Positions 9,970-20,718 of a stretch of DNA of 64,000 nucleotides are shown in pieces. The DNA is taken from NCBI RefSeq assembly GCF_964275155.1, contig NZ_OZ193413.1, positions 124,001-188,000 on the forward strand, in the 5' to 3' direction. Both the position numbers and the translations under genes were made by a program. Position 1 is the first letter of the stretch; each line of letters begins with the position of its first letter. The notes beneath the pieces are model-generated. The model saw only the letters and a list, made by a program, of their open reading frames with translations. It did no database searches and was not told the origin of the DNA. The stretch comes from Curculioniphilus buchneri (GTDB lineage Bacteria; Pseudomonadota; Gammaproteobacteria; Enterobacterales; Enterobacteriaceae).

Positions 9970-11382
9970 ATGTCTACATATAAACAAATAGGCATTATTG
10001 GAATGGCAGTAATGGGAAAAAATTTAGCACTCAATATTGAACAACATGGTTATAGTGTATCGATTTTTAATCGATCACCCCAAAAAACAGATCAGATAAT
10101 TGCTGAACACCCAGGAAAAAAACTATTTCCCTATTATTCTCTAAAAGAATTTGTAAATTCATTAGAAATACCACACCGTATTCTTTTAATGGTAGAAGCT
10201 GGTGAAGCTACTGAAACAATTATTAAATTATTAAAACCACTTTTAAAAAAAGGAGATATCTTAATTAATGGTGGTAATACGTTTTATAAAGATACCATAC
10301 GTCATAATAGTGAATTTTTTAAGAAAGGCATATATTTTATTGGTGCGGGAATATCTGGTGGAGCAGAAGGTGCACTAAAAGGGCCTGCAATTATGCCAGG
10401 TGGACAAAGAAAAGCTTACAAGTTAATAGCACCAATTTTAGAGAAAATTGCTGCTCATATTGATAACGAAGCTTGCGTAGCCTATATTGGCCCTGATGGA
10501 GCTGGACATTATGTTAAAATGGTACATAACGGCATAGAATATGGTGATATGCAGCTCATTGCTGAATCATATGCTCTAATGAAAAATAGTCTTAATCTAA
10601 GTAATGAACAAATATCCGATGTTTTTAGTAAATGGAACAAAGGAGAGATGAATTGTTATTTAATGGATATAAGTAAACATATCTTAGTAAAAAAAGACGA
10701 ACAAGGAAATTTTTTGATAGATGTAATTTTAGATAAAGCAGATAGTAAAGGTACCGGAAAATGGATCAGTCAAAATTCACTTGATTTAGGTGAACCGCTC
10801 AGTTTGATTACTGAATCAGTATTTGCGCGTTACTTGTCCTCTTTAAAAGAACAAAGAATGGTAGCTTCAAAGATTCTGAGTGGACCGAAAAACATTATAA
10901 CTTTTAACGAAGATAGACCAACTTTTATAGAAAAAATTCGGCGTGCATTATATATGAGTAAAATTATTTCTTATACACAAGGTTTTTCTCAGTTAAAATC
11001 TGCATCTAACAAGAATCAATGGAATTTGAATTATAGCACAATAGCAAAAATCTTCCGTGCAGGATGCATTATCCGTGCACATTTATTAAAAAAAATTGTT
11101 GAGGCTTATTCACAGGATCCAGAACTAAATAACTTGTTATTATCGCCATATTTTAAATATATTGTCAATGAATATCATCAATCACTACGTGATGTAGTGA
11201 CCTATGCAATGCAAAATGGTATTCCTGTCCCCGCCTTATCCTCTGCCATTTCATATTATGATGGCTACCGTTCTGCGTTATTACCTGCAAATTTAATCCA
11301 AGCTCAACGTGATTATTTTGGTGCCCATACATACAAACGTATCGATAAAACAGGTACTTTTTGTACGAAATGGATAGATTAA
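9970..11382 (+). CDS. gnd: 6-phosphogluconate dehydrogenase, decarboxylating
   Basis: Oxidises 6-phosphogluconate to ribulose-5-phosphate with release of CO2 and NADPH. Length is 470 aa (E. coli 468). It has the Rossmann motif GIIGMAVMG (8-16), NRS at 34-36, GGNTFY (101-106), substrate loop SGG (129-131) and the catalytic block with Lys183, Asn187 and Glu190 in KMVHNGIEYGD. The C-terminal QRDYFGAHTYKR is intact. The ATG at 9970 was chosen over the frame start at 9937 because AAAGGAG lies seven bases before it and MSTYKQIGI matches the family start. Two changes from E. coli stand out near ligand loops: VEAG (Glu76) for VKAG, and SGGAEGA (Ala132) for SGGEEGA. The gene is convergent with rpoC and has a stem-loop in its leader. 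No zwf or pgl is visible in the window. Confidence 0.95.
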   Translation: MSTYKQIGIIGMAVMGKNLALNIEQHGYSVSIFNRSPQKTDQIIAEHPGKKLFPYYSLKEFVNSLEIPHRILLMVEAGEATETIIKLLKPLLKKGDILINGGNTFYKDTIRHNSEFFKKGIYFIGAGISGGAEGALKGPAIMPGGQRKAYKLIAPILEKIAAHIDNEACVAYIGPDGAGHYVKMVHNGIEYGDMQLIAESYALMKNSLNLSNEQISDVFSKWNKGEMNCYLMDISKHILVKKDEQGNFLIDVILDKADSKGTGKWISQNSLDLGEPLSLITESVFARYLSSLKEQRMVASKILSGPKNIITFNEDRPTFIEKIRRALYMSKIISYTQGFSQLKSASNKNQWNLNYSTIAKIFRAGCIIRAHLLKKIVEAYSQDPELNNLLLSPYFKYIVNEYHQSLRDVVTYAMQNGIPVPALSSAISYYDGYRSALLPANLIQAQRDYFGAHTYKRIDKTGTFCTKWID

Positions 11383-11582
11383 TTAATAAACCAATAAGCA
11401 TATGCAATAGTGATACATTTGATTACTCATGTGATCACTTATGATAAATTAGTATAATATATATGTATATATGACATTATAACATTAAAGTTAAATGGAT
11501 TATAAGCCATACAATGTTAAAAGAATCATTGCATATATTATTATTTAACTAAGAATAACCATTGATCCAAAACAACAAATTT

Positions 11583-14500
11583 TTAATCGTTAGTAATATT
11601 ATTGTCTAAACCGGTATTCAAGAGCTCTGAAAGATTTGAAGAAGCTTCATCGGCAGTAATTCGTAAGGAAGAAAAGGTAGAATCAACAGCAGTAGAAGAA
11701 GGTATTTCATGTGTTTGACGATTACGTATTCGTTTCTGATGATAAGCATAACCAGTGCCTGCTGGAATCAACCGACCGACAATGACATTTTCTTTTAAAC
11801 CACGTAGTTCATCGCATTTTCCAGCAACAGCTGCTTCAGTCAATACGCGTGTAGTTTCCTGAAATGAAGCAGCAGAAATGAAAGATTCTGTTGCCAAAGA
11901 AGCTTTAGTAATACCTAAAAGATTTCGTGTATAAGTTGCTTTTGTTTGACCATCACTTTCAAGTTTACGATTAGCTATTTTAATACGTGAGTATTCTACC
12001 TGTTCACCTTCTAAAAAATCTGAACTGCCACCATTAGTTATAGTTGCTTTACGCAACATTTGCCGAACAATAACTTCTATATGTTTATCATTAATTTTTA
12101 CACCCTGTAACCGGTAAACATCTTGCACTTCATTGACAATATAACGCGTGACTTCATGTATGCCGCGTAGACGAAGAATATCGTGTGGTGATTCGGGACC
12201 ATCAGAGATAACATCACCGCGTTCAACATATTCTCCTTCAAAAACATTTAGTTGACGCCATTTTGGAATCATTTCTTCATATGTTTCGTTGCTATCTGCT
12301 GTCGAGATAATTAAACGACGTTTTCCTTTGGTTTCTTTACCGAAAGAAATAACTCCACTAATTTCAGCTAAAATTGCTGGTTCTTTTGGACGACGAGCTT
12401 CAAACAAATCGGCTACACGAGGTAAACCACCGGTAATATCTTTCGTGCCGCTTGTTTCTTGAGGTAGACGAGCTACAATATCACCAATGCTAATTGGAGC
12501 ACCATCTTCTAGTTGGACAATCATCCTTCCTGGAAGGAAATACTGTGCAGGTGTATCAGTACCTGGAATCAATACGTCATTTCCATTAATATCCACAATT
12601 CGTAGTGCAGGCCGCAGATCCTTACCACCGCCTGTTCGTTCAGCAGTATCCAAGACTACAATAGAAGACAACCCAGTTAATTCATCAGTTTGACGAGTAA
12701 TTGTTTGACCGTCAATCATATCGGTAAAATGAATGAAACCATTGACTTCAGTAATTACTGGCATAGTGTGCGGATCCCAATTAGCTATGATTTCACCTCC
12801 CATGATTTCCGTACCATCAGCTTTTTCCATAACAGTGCCATAAGGTACTTTATATTTTTCTTTCGTACGACCAAACTCATCAATCAGTTTTAATTCAGCA
12901 TTGCGTGAAATAATCACTAGCTTACCGCTACTGTTAACAACAAATTTATCATTATTTAAACAAATAGTTCCTTTGTTTTTTACTTGAATACTAGATTCAG
13001 CAGCAGCACGGGATGCAGCTCCTCCGATATGAAATGTACGCATGGTCAATTGCGTACCAGGTTCACCAATAGATTGAGCCGCTATAACACCGATGGCTTC
13101 ACCTTTATTTACTAGATGACCACGTGCTAGATCACGACCATAACATTTAGCACATATACCAAAATCAGTATCACAGGTTACGACCGAACCTACTTTAACA
13201 CTGTCTATTGAATATTCTTCTAAAATGTCACACCACTGTTCACTTAATAATGTATTGCGCTGTACTAAAATATCTTTCGTACCAGGCTTGCAAACATCTT
13301 CTGCTGTAACACGACCTAATACACGTTCGCGTAAAGCTTCTTTCACGTCACCTCCTTCAATAACAGGAGTCATTTCTATGCCAGAACACGTTCCGCAATC
13401 GTCCTGAGTAACAACTAAATCTTGTGCTACATCAACTAACCGACGAGTTAAATAACCAGAATTAGCAGTTTTTAGTGCAGTGTCTGCAAGCCCTTTACGT
13501 GCACCATGAGTAGAGATAAAATATTGCAGTACATTCAATCCTTCACGAAAATTTGCGGTAATTGGAGTTTCAATTATTGAGCCATCTGGTTTGGCCATTA
13601 AACCACGCATACCAGCTAACTGACGAATCTGTGCAGCTGAACCGCGGGCGCCTGAATCAGCCATCATAAAAATACTATTAAAGGATATTTGTCGTTCTTT
13701 TTTACCATCGGAGTTAATTACAGTTTCAGTGGATAGATTATCCATCATTGCTTTAGCAACACGTTCGTTAGCTGCAGTCCAAATATCAATTACTTTGTTA
13801 TAGCGTTCACCAGCAGTAACTAAACCGGATTGAAATTGTTCTTGGACTTCAGCAACTTCAGCTTCAGCTTCGTTTATAATTTCAGCTTTTTTTTCTGGAA
13901 TCACCATATCATCAATACCGACTGATGCTCCTGAACGAGCCGCGTAAGCAAATCCTGTATACATAATTTGGTCGGCAAAAATTACAGTTGGTTTTAAACC
14001 TAATACACGATAGCAGGTGTTCAACATTATGGAGATAGCTTTTTTTCCTAATGTTTGATTTACAAGGGAGAAATGTAGTCCTTTTGGTACTATCATCCAA
14101 AGTATAGCACGACCTATAGTCGTATCAATTAAACTTGTATGTTTTATCCATCCATTATCACATTTTTCATGTTCAGTAATACGTACTTTAACACGTGTAT
14201 GTAGTTCAGATACTCCTATTCGGTAAATACGTTCTGCTTCTTTCGGTCCACTTAGGACCATACCTTCACCTTTTCCGTTTATACGATCACGAGTCATATA
14301 ATATAATCCTAACACTACATCTTGTGATGGAACAATAATCGGCTCTCCATTAGCAGGAGATAGGATATTGTTAGTCGACATCATCAGTGCACGTGCTTCT
14401 AGCTGAGCTTCTAATGTTAGCGGAACATGTACTGCCATCTGATCACCATCAAAATCAGCATTATACGCAGCACATACTAATGGATGTAATTGAATTGCTT

Positions 14501-15833
14501 TTCCTTCAATTAGTACTGGCTCAAAAGCTTGGATTCCTAAACGGTGCAAAGTTGGTGCACGATTTAGCATCACTGGATGCTCACGTATTACTTCATCTAG
14601 AATATCCCACACTACTGCTTCTTCACGTTCTACCATTTTTTTAGCAGCTTTAATAGTTGTAGCTAAACCGTGTACTTCAAGTTTTCCATAAATAAAAGGT
14701 TTAAATAATTCTAATGCCATTTTTTTAGGCAATCCACATTGATGTAAACGAAGATATGGACCTACAGTAATAACTGAACGACCAGAGTAATCGACTCTTT
14801 TTCCTAACAAATTTTGTCGAAAACGACCTTGCTTACCTTTAATCATATCAGCTAACGATTTTAATGCACGTTTGTTCGAACCAGTAATAGCACGACCACG
14901 ACGGCCATTATCTAACAAAGCATCTACTGCTTCCTGAAGCATACGTTTTTCATTCCGTACAATAATGTCAGGCGCAGTTAAATCTAACAAACGCTTTAAA
15001 CGATTATTACGATTAATTACACGACGGTATAAATCATTTAGATCTGAAGTCGCAAAGCGACCTCCATCCAATGGTACAAGTGGGCGAAGATCAGGGGGTA
15101 ATACTGGTAGTACAGTTAAAATCATCCATTCTGGCTTATTACCGCTTTGTATAAACGATTCCAAAAGTTTAATACGTTTAGTTAATTTTTTACGCTTAGT
15201 GTCGGAACTGGTTCTTTCTAATTCTTGACGAAGTTGATCACATTCTTCTTCTAAAATCATATTTTTTAACAGAATTTGAATAGCTTCAGCACCCATTTTA
15301 GCATCAAATTCATCACCAAACTCTTCTAATGCTTCTAAATATTGTTCTTCAGTTAGAATTTGACGGCGTTCAAGATTAGTCATTCCTCCTTCGACTACAA
15401 CATAAGATTCAAAATATAATACACGTTCGATGTCACGCAGCGGCATATCCAGCAATAATCCAACACGAGATGGCAAAGATTTTAAAAACCAAATATGGGC
15501 AGTAGGCGAAGCTAATTCAATATGACCCATACGTTCACGACGTACTTTTGTCTGAGTTACTTCAACACCACATTTTTCACATATTACTCCACGGTGTTTT
15601 AGACGTTTATATTTTCCGCACAAACATTCATAGTCTTTTACTGGTCCAAAAATACGTGCACAGAACAATCCATCTCTTTCCGGTTTAAATGTACGATAAT
15701 TAATAGTTTCTGGCTTCTTCACTTCACCAAAAGACCATGAACGAATCATATCTGGTGAAGCTAATGCAATTTTGATTGCATCAAACTCTTCTATTTTAGT
15801 TTGTGCTTTCAAAAAATTAAATAAATCTTTCAC
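11583..15833 (-). CDS. rpoC: RNA polymerase beta' subunit
   Basis: Largest RNA polymerase subunit. The 1416 aa compare with 1407 in E. coli. The N-terminal zinc ribbon (Cys70, Cys72, Cys85, Cys88) is in place. The catalytic Mg loop NADFDGD lies near residue 460, and the second zinc site shows DDCGTC and GICAKC. The bridge and trigger region with QSIGEPGTQLTMRTFH is intact. Translation starts at GTG, as in E. coli, preceded by AGGGG. The C-terminus is slightly extended (ending LDNNITND). rpoB lies upstream with a 90-base spacer. No terminator hairpin is evident beyond the stop, where the gene converges on gnd. Confidence 0.98.
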   Translation of the reverse strand: MKDLFNFLKAQTKIEEFDAIKIALASPDMIRSWSFGEVKKPETINYRTFKPERDGLFCARIFGPVKDYECLCGKYKRLKHRGVICEKCGVEVTQTKVRRERMGHIELASPTAHIWFLKSLPSRVGLLLDMPLRDIERVLYFESYVVVEGGMTNLERRQILTEEQYLEALEEFGDEFDAKMGAEAIQILLKNMILEEECDQLRQELERTSSDTKRKKLTKRIKLLESFIQSGNKPEWMILTVLPVLPPDLRPLVPLDGGRFATSDLNDLYRRVINRNNRLKRLLDLTAPDIIVRNEKRMLQEAVDALLDNGRRGRAITGSNKRALKSLADMIKGKQGRFRQNLLGKRVDYSGRSVITVGPYLRLHQCGLPKKMALELFKPFIYGKLEVHGLATTIKAAKKMVEREEAVVWDILDEVIREHPVMLNRAPTLHRLGIQAFEPVLIEGKAIQLHPLVCAAYNADFDGDQMAVHVPLTLEAQLEARALMMSTNNILSPANGEPIIVPSQDVVLGLYYMTRDRINGKGEGMVLSGPKEAERIYRIGVSELHTRVKVRITEHEKCDNGWIKHTSLIDTTIGRAILWMIVPKGLHFSLVNQTLGKKAISIMLNTCYRVLGLKPTVIFADQIMYTGFAYAARSGASVGIDDMVIPEKKAEIINEAEAEVAEVQEQFQSGLVTAGERYNKVIDIWTAANERVAKAMMDNLSTETVINSDGKKERQISFNSIFMMADSGARGSAAQIRQLAGMRGLMAKPDGSIIETPITANFREGLNVLQYFISTHGARKGLADTALKTANSGYLTRRLVDVAQDLVVTQDDCGTCSGIEMTPVIEGGDVKEALRERVLGRVTAEDVCKPGTKDILVQRNTLLSEQWCDILEEYSIDSVKVGSVVTCDTDFGICAKCYGRDLARGHLVNKGEAIGVIAAQSIGEPGTQLTMRTFHIGGAASRAAAESSIQVKNKGTICLNNDKFVVNSSGKLVIISRNAELKLIDEFGRTKEKYKVPYGTVMEKADGTEIMGGEIIANWDPHTMPVITEVNGFIHFTDMIDGQTITRQTDELTGLSSIVVLDTAERTGGGKDLRPALRIVDINGNDVLIPGTDTPAQYFLPGRMIVQLEDGAPISIGDIVARLPQETSGTKDITGGLPRVADLFEARRPKEPAILAEISGVISFGKETKGKRRLIISTADSNETYEEMIPKWRQLNVFEGEYVERGDVISDGPESPHDILRLRGIHEVTRYIVNEVQDVYRLQGVKINDKHIEVIVRQMLRKATITNGGSSDFLEGEQVEYSRIKIANRKLESDGQTKATYTRNLLGITKASLATESFISAASFQETTRVLTEAAVAGKCDELRGLKENVIVGRLIPAGTGYAYHQKRIRNRQTHEIPSSTAVDSTFSSLRITADEASSNLSELLNTGLDNNITND

Positions 15834-15923
15834 GAATTAGCCCCTATCGGAATAAAACTTGCTGGTACTAAAAATATTTAGATGCTCTTAATTACCAGTG
15901 CGAATTATATTCGAATGAAAAAT

Positions 15924-18900
15924 TTAGTTTTCTTCAAGCTCAATATTAATTCCTAATGAGCGAATTTCTTTTAATAAGACATTAAAAGATTCTGGCATAC
16001 CAGGTTCCATCATATGATTACCATCTACTATATTTTTATATATCTTAGTGCGACCGTTAACATCATCTGATTTAACAGTAAGCATTTCTTGTAAGGTATA
16101 TGCTGCCCCATAGGCTTCTAATGCCCATACTTCCATTTCTCCAAAACGCTGACCACCAAATTGTGCCTTACCACCTAAAGGTTGCTGAGTCACTAAACTG
16201 TATGAACCGGTGGAACGTGCATGCATTTTATCATCAACAAGATGATTGAGTTTTAACATATACATGTATCCCACAGTAACAGGTCGCTCAAATTGTTCTC
16301 CAGTACGACCATCAAATAAGGTAATTTGTCCTGAAGTCGGTAAGTTGCCTAGTTGTAATAATTCTTTGATTTCTTTTTCTTTAGCACCGTCAAATACCGG
16401 ACTAGAAATAGGCATCCCTTTTTTCAAATTTTCTGCTAAACAAAGTACTTCTTGGTCAGAAAAAGTATTGAGATCTATTTTCTGGCATACATCATCCCCA
16501 AGATCATAAGCTTGCTGTATAAATGCACGTAATTTAGTTATTTTTTCATTTATTTTCAACATAGTATTAATTTTATTGCCAATACCTTTTGCTGCCATGC
16601 CCAAATGAGTTTCTAATATTTGGCCAATATTCATACGTGATGGTACACCTAATGGGTTTAAAACGATATCTACAGGAATGCCATTCTTATCGTATGGCAT
16701 ATCTTCAACTGGGCTAATTTTAGATATTACACCTTTGTTACCATGACGACCAGCCATCTTATCACCTGGCTGAATTTGACGTTTTACTGCTAAGTAAACT
16801 TTAACTATTTTAAGTACACCTGGTGCAAGGTCGTCACCTTGGATAATTCTTCGTCGTTTTGATTCTAGATTTGTTTCAAATTTATGTTTCAATTCATCGT
16901 ACTGCTGAGATAACTGTTTAAGTTGATCGTGCTTTTGATCTTCAGCTAATCTGATTTTTAACCAGTGTTCTCGTTTTAATGTATCTAACTTTTCTTCTGT
17001 TATACCAGTAGAAATCAGAAGATTACGGACACGAGAAAATAAGCTATTTTCGAACAGTTGTAATTCTTCGCTCAGATCTTTTTTAGCCTGTTTCAGCAGC
17101 ATATGTTCAATGTCTAGCGCTCGTTTATCTTTTTTTATACCATCTCGAGTGAATATTTGTATATCAATAACTGTACCAGATACACCGTTAGGCACACGTA
17201 ATGATGAATCTTTTACATCAGATGCTTTTTCACCGAAAATAGCGCGTAAAAGTTTTTCTTCCGGTGTTAGTTGTGTTTCGCCTTTCGGTGTAACCTTACC
17301 TACAAGAATATCCCCTCCAATTACTTCTGCACCTATATAGACAATGCCAGATTCATCCAATTTAGATAGAGCCGCTTCGCCTACATTAGGGATGTCAGCT
17401 GTAATCTCTTCAGATCCTAATTTAGTATCTCGGGAAATACACGCCAATTCTTGAATATGAATACTAGTGAAACGATCTTCTTGAAGCACGCGTTCGGAGA
17501 CTAACATAGAATCTTCAAAGTTATAACCATTCCACGGCATAAAAGCAATACGCATATTTTGACCTAATGCTAATTCACCCAGATCAGTGGATGGACCATC
17601 AGCTAGTACGTCGCCACGTTCAACTAATTCCCCTAATGATACACAGGGAATTTGATTAATACATGTATTTTGATTAGAACGAACATATTTAGTCAAAAGA
17701 TAAATATCGACACCTGATTCGCCCGGATGTAATTCTTTTAAATTGACATTAATAACAATGCGGGACGCATCTAAATATTGTACTATACCTCCTCGCTTTG
17801 CTACAGCAGTTACACCAGAATCGACTGCTACTGCACGTTCCATACCTGTACCAACTAATGGTTTTTCAGCACGTAAAGTAGGTACTGCTTGACGTTGCAT
17901 GTTTGCCCCCATCAATGCACGATTAGCATCATCATGCTCTAGAAAAGGAATAAGAGAAGCACCAACTGATACAATTTGCTGCGTAGAAACATCCATGTAA
18001 TCGATTTGATTACGACTGAATAAGCTTGACTCACCTCTATTGCGACACGTTACCAAATCATGAATAAAACGGCCATAGTCATCAAGACTGGTATTAGCCT
18101 GTGCAATAACAAAGTTACCTTCTTCAATGGCCGATAAATAACGAATTTCATCTGTGACTATTCCATTTTGTACACGGCGATATGGAGTCTCTAGAAATCC
18201 ATATTTATTAGTTCGTGCATACACAGACAATGAATTGATTAAACCAATATTAGGACCTTCTGGAGTTTCAACAGGACACACACGCCCGTAATGTGTTGGA
18301 TGCACATCACGCACTTCAAATCCTGCACGTTCTCGAGTTAATCCACCTGGTCCTAAAGCAGAAATACGCCGTTTATGAGTAATCTCGGATAATGGATTAT
18401 TTTGATCCATGAATTGTGATAGCTGACTTGAGCCGAAAAATTCTTTTACTGCTGCTGAAATTGGTTTCGCATTGATCAAATCTTGCGGCATCAACATATC
18501 CAAATCACCTAACGATAAACGTTCTTTTACTGCACGTTCTACACGTATTAAACCAACACGAAATTGATTTTCTGCCATTTCTCCTATTGAACGAATGCGC
18601 CGATTGCCTAAATGATCAATATCATCAACTTCACCTTTACCATTTCGAATGTCAATCAATTTTTTCATCACATTAATAATGTCATTTTTACTTAAAACAC
18701 AAGACTGTTCTGTTTTTTTATAATTTAATGATCGGTTAAATTTCATTCGGCCTACAGCGGATAAATCATAACGATCTTCTGAAAAAAATAAATTTTTAAA
18801 TAAAGATTCAGCTGATTCACGAGTAGGGGGTTCACCAGGTCTCATCATTCGATAAATTTCCATTAATGCTTCTAGACGATCTTCAGTCGAATCAAGTCGT

Positions 18901-19952
18901 AAGGTTTCAGAAATATAAGCTCCATGATCTAAATCATTTGTGAATAGTGTTTCAATATATTTGAAATTTGCTTTCTTTAAATTGACTAATAGTTCTAACG
19001 TTAATTCTGTGTTTGCACATACAATGATTTCGCCAGTTTTGTCATCTATATAGTCTTTTGCTACTACCTTACCAACAATATATTCAATAGGAACTTCGAT
19101 CTGCGATATGCCGTCTTTTTCCATTCGGCGAATATGGCGTGAAGTGATACGACGACCTTTTTCAACATAGATGTTGCCGTTAGATCGGATATCGAAAGAA
19201 GCAGTTTCGCCACGTAGACGTTCAGGTATGAGATTCATCTCTAATTTTTTTTCATAAATTGTATAAATAATTTTTTCGAAAAAAATATCTAAAATTTGAC
19301 TATTATTGTAATCCATCGCGCGTAAAATTACAGTAGCAGGTAATTTACGTCGCCGGTCAATACGGACGAACAGATGATCTTTTGGATCAAATTCAAAATC
19401 TAACCATGAGCCACGATAAGGAATGATGCGTGCATTGTATAGTACTTTTCCTGAAGAGTGTGTTTTACCTTTGTCACTGTCAAAAAATACGCCGGGACTA
19501 CGGTGTAATTGAGAAACAATCACACGTTCAGTACCATTAATAATAAAAGTACCATTGCCAGTCATTAGTGGGATGTCACCCATATAGACCTCTTGTTCTT
19601 TTATATCTTTCACTGTACCTTCCGGTGCGTCACGTTCATAAGAGACCAAACGTAATTTAACGCGTAGTGGTGCAGAAAATGTCGCGCCACGCATTTGACA
19701 TTCTTTAATATCAAAAACAGATTCACCTAAATGGTAGGTGACATATTGCAGTTCAGCGGTTCCACTATAGCTATGTATAGGAAATACAGAACGAAAAACC
19801 GCTTCTAATCCACATTGATTCTCCAGATTTTGTTCAATGAACTTTTTAAATGAATCGAGTTGGATGGAAAGAAGATATGGAACGTCCAATACTTGTGGAC
19901 GTTTTCCAAAATCTTTACGAATTCGTTTTTTTTCGGTATAAGAGTAAACCAT
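15924..19952 (-). CDS. rpoB: RNA polymerase beta subunit
   Basis: Catalytic RNA polymerase subunit; 1342 residues, exactly the E. coli length. The start is the ATG at 19952, preceded by GAGGAA. A further 35 codons are open upstream but do not belong: they have no family match and lie in the rplL-rpoB leader. The rifampicin-pocket segment (SQFMDQNNPLSEITHKRR, near residue 510-530) is wild-type-like. The flap region and the C-terminal switch (GLNIELEEN-like end) are intact. It is part of the rplKAJL-rpoBC transcription unit, with an attenuator-like hairpin in the leader. Confidence 0.98.
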   Translation of the reverse strand: MVYSYTEKKRIRKDFGKRPQVLDVPYLLSIQLDSFKKFIEQNLENQCGLEAVFRSVFPIHSYSGTAELQYVTYHLGESVFDIKECQMRGATFSAPLRVKLRLVSYERDAPEGTVKDIKEQEVYMGDIPLMTGNGTFIINGTERVIVSQLHRSPGVFFDSDKGKTHSSGKVLYNARIIPYRGSWLDFEFDPKDHLFVRIDRRRKLPATVILRAMDYNNSQILDIFFEKIIYTIYEKKLEMNLIPERLRGETASFDIRSNGNIYVEKGRRITSRHIRRMEKDGISQIEVPIEYIVGKVVAKDYIDDKTGEIIVCANTELTLELLVNLKKANFKYIETLFTNDLDHGAYISETLRLDSTEDRLEALMEIYRMMRPGEPPTRESAESLFKNLFFSEDRYDLSAVGRMKFNRSLNYKKTEQSCVLSKNDIINVMKKLIDIRNGKGEVDDIDHLGNRRIRSIGEMAENQFRVGLIRVERAVKERLSLGDLDMLMPQDLINAKPISAAVKEFFGSSQLSQFMDQNNPLSEITHKRRISALGPGGLTRERAGFEVRDVHPTHYGRVCPVETPEGPNIGLINSLSVYARTNKYGFLETPYRRVQNGIVTDEIRYLSAIEEGNFVIAQANTSLDDYGRFIHDLVTCRNRGESSLFSRNQIDYMDVSTQQIVSVGASLIPFLEHDDANRALMGANMQRQAVPTLRAEKPLVGTGMERAVAVDSGVTAVAKRGGIVQYLDASRIVINVNLKELHPGESGVDIYLLTKYVRSNQNTCINQIPCVSLGELVERGDVLADGPSTDLGELALGQNMRIAFMPWNGYNFEDSMLVSERVLQEDRFTSIHIQELACISRDTKLGSEEITADIPNVGEAALSKLDESGIVYIGAEVIGGDILVGKVTPKGETQLTPEEKLLRAIFGEKASDVKDSSLRVPNGVSGTVIDIQIFTRDGIKKDKRALDIEHMLLKQAKKDLSEELQLFENSLFSRVRNLLISTGITEEKLDTLKREHWLKIRLAEDQKHDQLKQLSQQYDELKHKFETNLESKRRRIIQGDDLAPGVLKIVKVYLAVKRQIQPGDKMAGRHGNKGVISKISPVEDMPYDKNGIPVDIVLNPLGVPSRMNIGQILETHLGMAAKGIGNKINTMLKINEKITKLRAFIQQAYDLGDDVCQKIDLNTFSDQEVLCLAENLKKGMPISSPVFDGAKEKEIKELLQLGNLPTSGQITLFDGRTGEQFERPVTVGYMYMLKLNHLVDDKMHARSTGSYSLVTQQPLGGKAQFGGQRFGEMEVWALEAYGAAYTLQEMLTVKSDDVNGRTKIYKNIVDGNHMMEPGMPESFNVLLKEIRSLGINIELEEN

Positions 19953-20209
19953 ACGGTTCCTCGACTTTCTGATAAATGGATCTAGTCTGTGTGACAGATA
20001 GATCAGGATAAAATTGCATGATACATTATTTTTAATAAAAATTAGATAAATTCTCAATCATATGTCTGATAATTACTACACTAATAAAATATTTTGTTGT
20101 ACTTAGATAAATTGGAGAACATCAGAATAAAATGTAGTGCATCTAAATAGATAAGAAAATGCATCATTAGAATAAATGATGTTTTAATGCTTTTATTTCT
20201 TTACGGAAC

Positions 20210-20244
20210 AAAAAGGCCGGTGACCCAAAGGAAAGTCACCAGCC
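20210..20244 (-). terminator. Attenuator hairpin between rplL and rpoB
   Basis: Read on the minus strand, GGCTGGTGAC (20244-20235) pairs with GTCACCGGCC (20224-20215) through ten pairs, one of them G-U, and is followed by TTTTT. It lies 35 bases after the rplL stop. E. coli has a near-identical partial terminator (GCTGGTGAC...GTCACCAGC) at this place, which sets the ratio of ribosomal-protein to polymerase transcripts. A second small hairpin, CAGCC/GGCTG (20262-20258 region to 20251-20247), lies just upstream and shares the GGCTG word with the attenuator arm. Confidence 0.85.
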
Positions 20245-20279
20245 ATCAGCCAATTTAGGCTGTAATCTGGACGACGAAG

Positions 20280-20651
20280 TTATTTAAGTTCAACAGAAGC
20301 ACCAACTGTTTCTAAAGCTATTTTTAAAGTATTTGCATCATCTTTTTTGATACTCTCTTTCAATATGGTGGGTGCGGATTCCACCAAATCTTTAGCTTCT
20401 TTTAGGCCTAAACCAGTAGCGCTACGTACAGCTTTAATAACAGCAATTTTGTTGCTGCCTACTGCAGTTAGTATTACGTCAAATTCTGTTTGTTCTTCTA
20501 CAGGTTCAGCAACCCTTTCTCCTTCAGGGACAGTATTAACGATAGTTGCGGAAATACCAAACTTTTTCTCCATCATAGATATTAGCGTAACTATATCCAT
20601 AACGGACATATTAGAAACTGCATCTAAAATTTGTTCTTTAGAAATAGACAT
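20280..20651 (-). CDS. rplL: 50S ribosomal protein L7/L12
   Basis: Stalk protein that recruits translational GTPases to the ribosome. It has 123 aa (E. coli 121). The N-terminal dimerisation part (MSISKEQILDAVSNMSVMD), a shortened and less alanine-rich hinge, and the C-terminal domain with GLGLKEAKDLVE, which contacts EF-Tu/EF-G, are all visible. The frame is open six codons upstream, but ATG at 20651 with AGGAAC before it matches the family. It follows rplJ by 67 bases. Confidence 0.96.
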   Translation of the reverse strand: MSISKEQILDAVSNMSVMDIVTLISMMEKKFGISATIVNTVPEGERVAEPVEEQTEFDVILTAVGSNKIAVIKAVRSATGLGLKEAKDLVESAPTILKESIKKDDANTLKIALETVGASVELK

Positions 20652-20718
20652 AAAAGATGTTCCTAGCATTTAGAAAGTATTGATAAATACATCAATAATT
20701 TTTTGGGAAAGAGCTATA

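Noticed and set aside
12487..17340. Several plus-strand frames of 60-87 codons opposite rpoC and rpoB
   Set aside because: Shadows of conserved coding sequence on the other strand, with no independent start signals.
19953..20057. 35-codon N-terminal extension of rpoB
   Set aside because: The internal ATG gives exactly the E. coli protein and has GAGGAA upstream. The extension lies in the leader.
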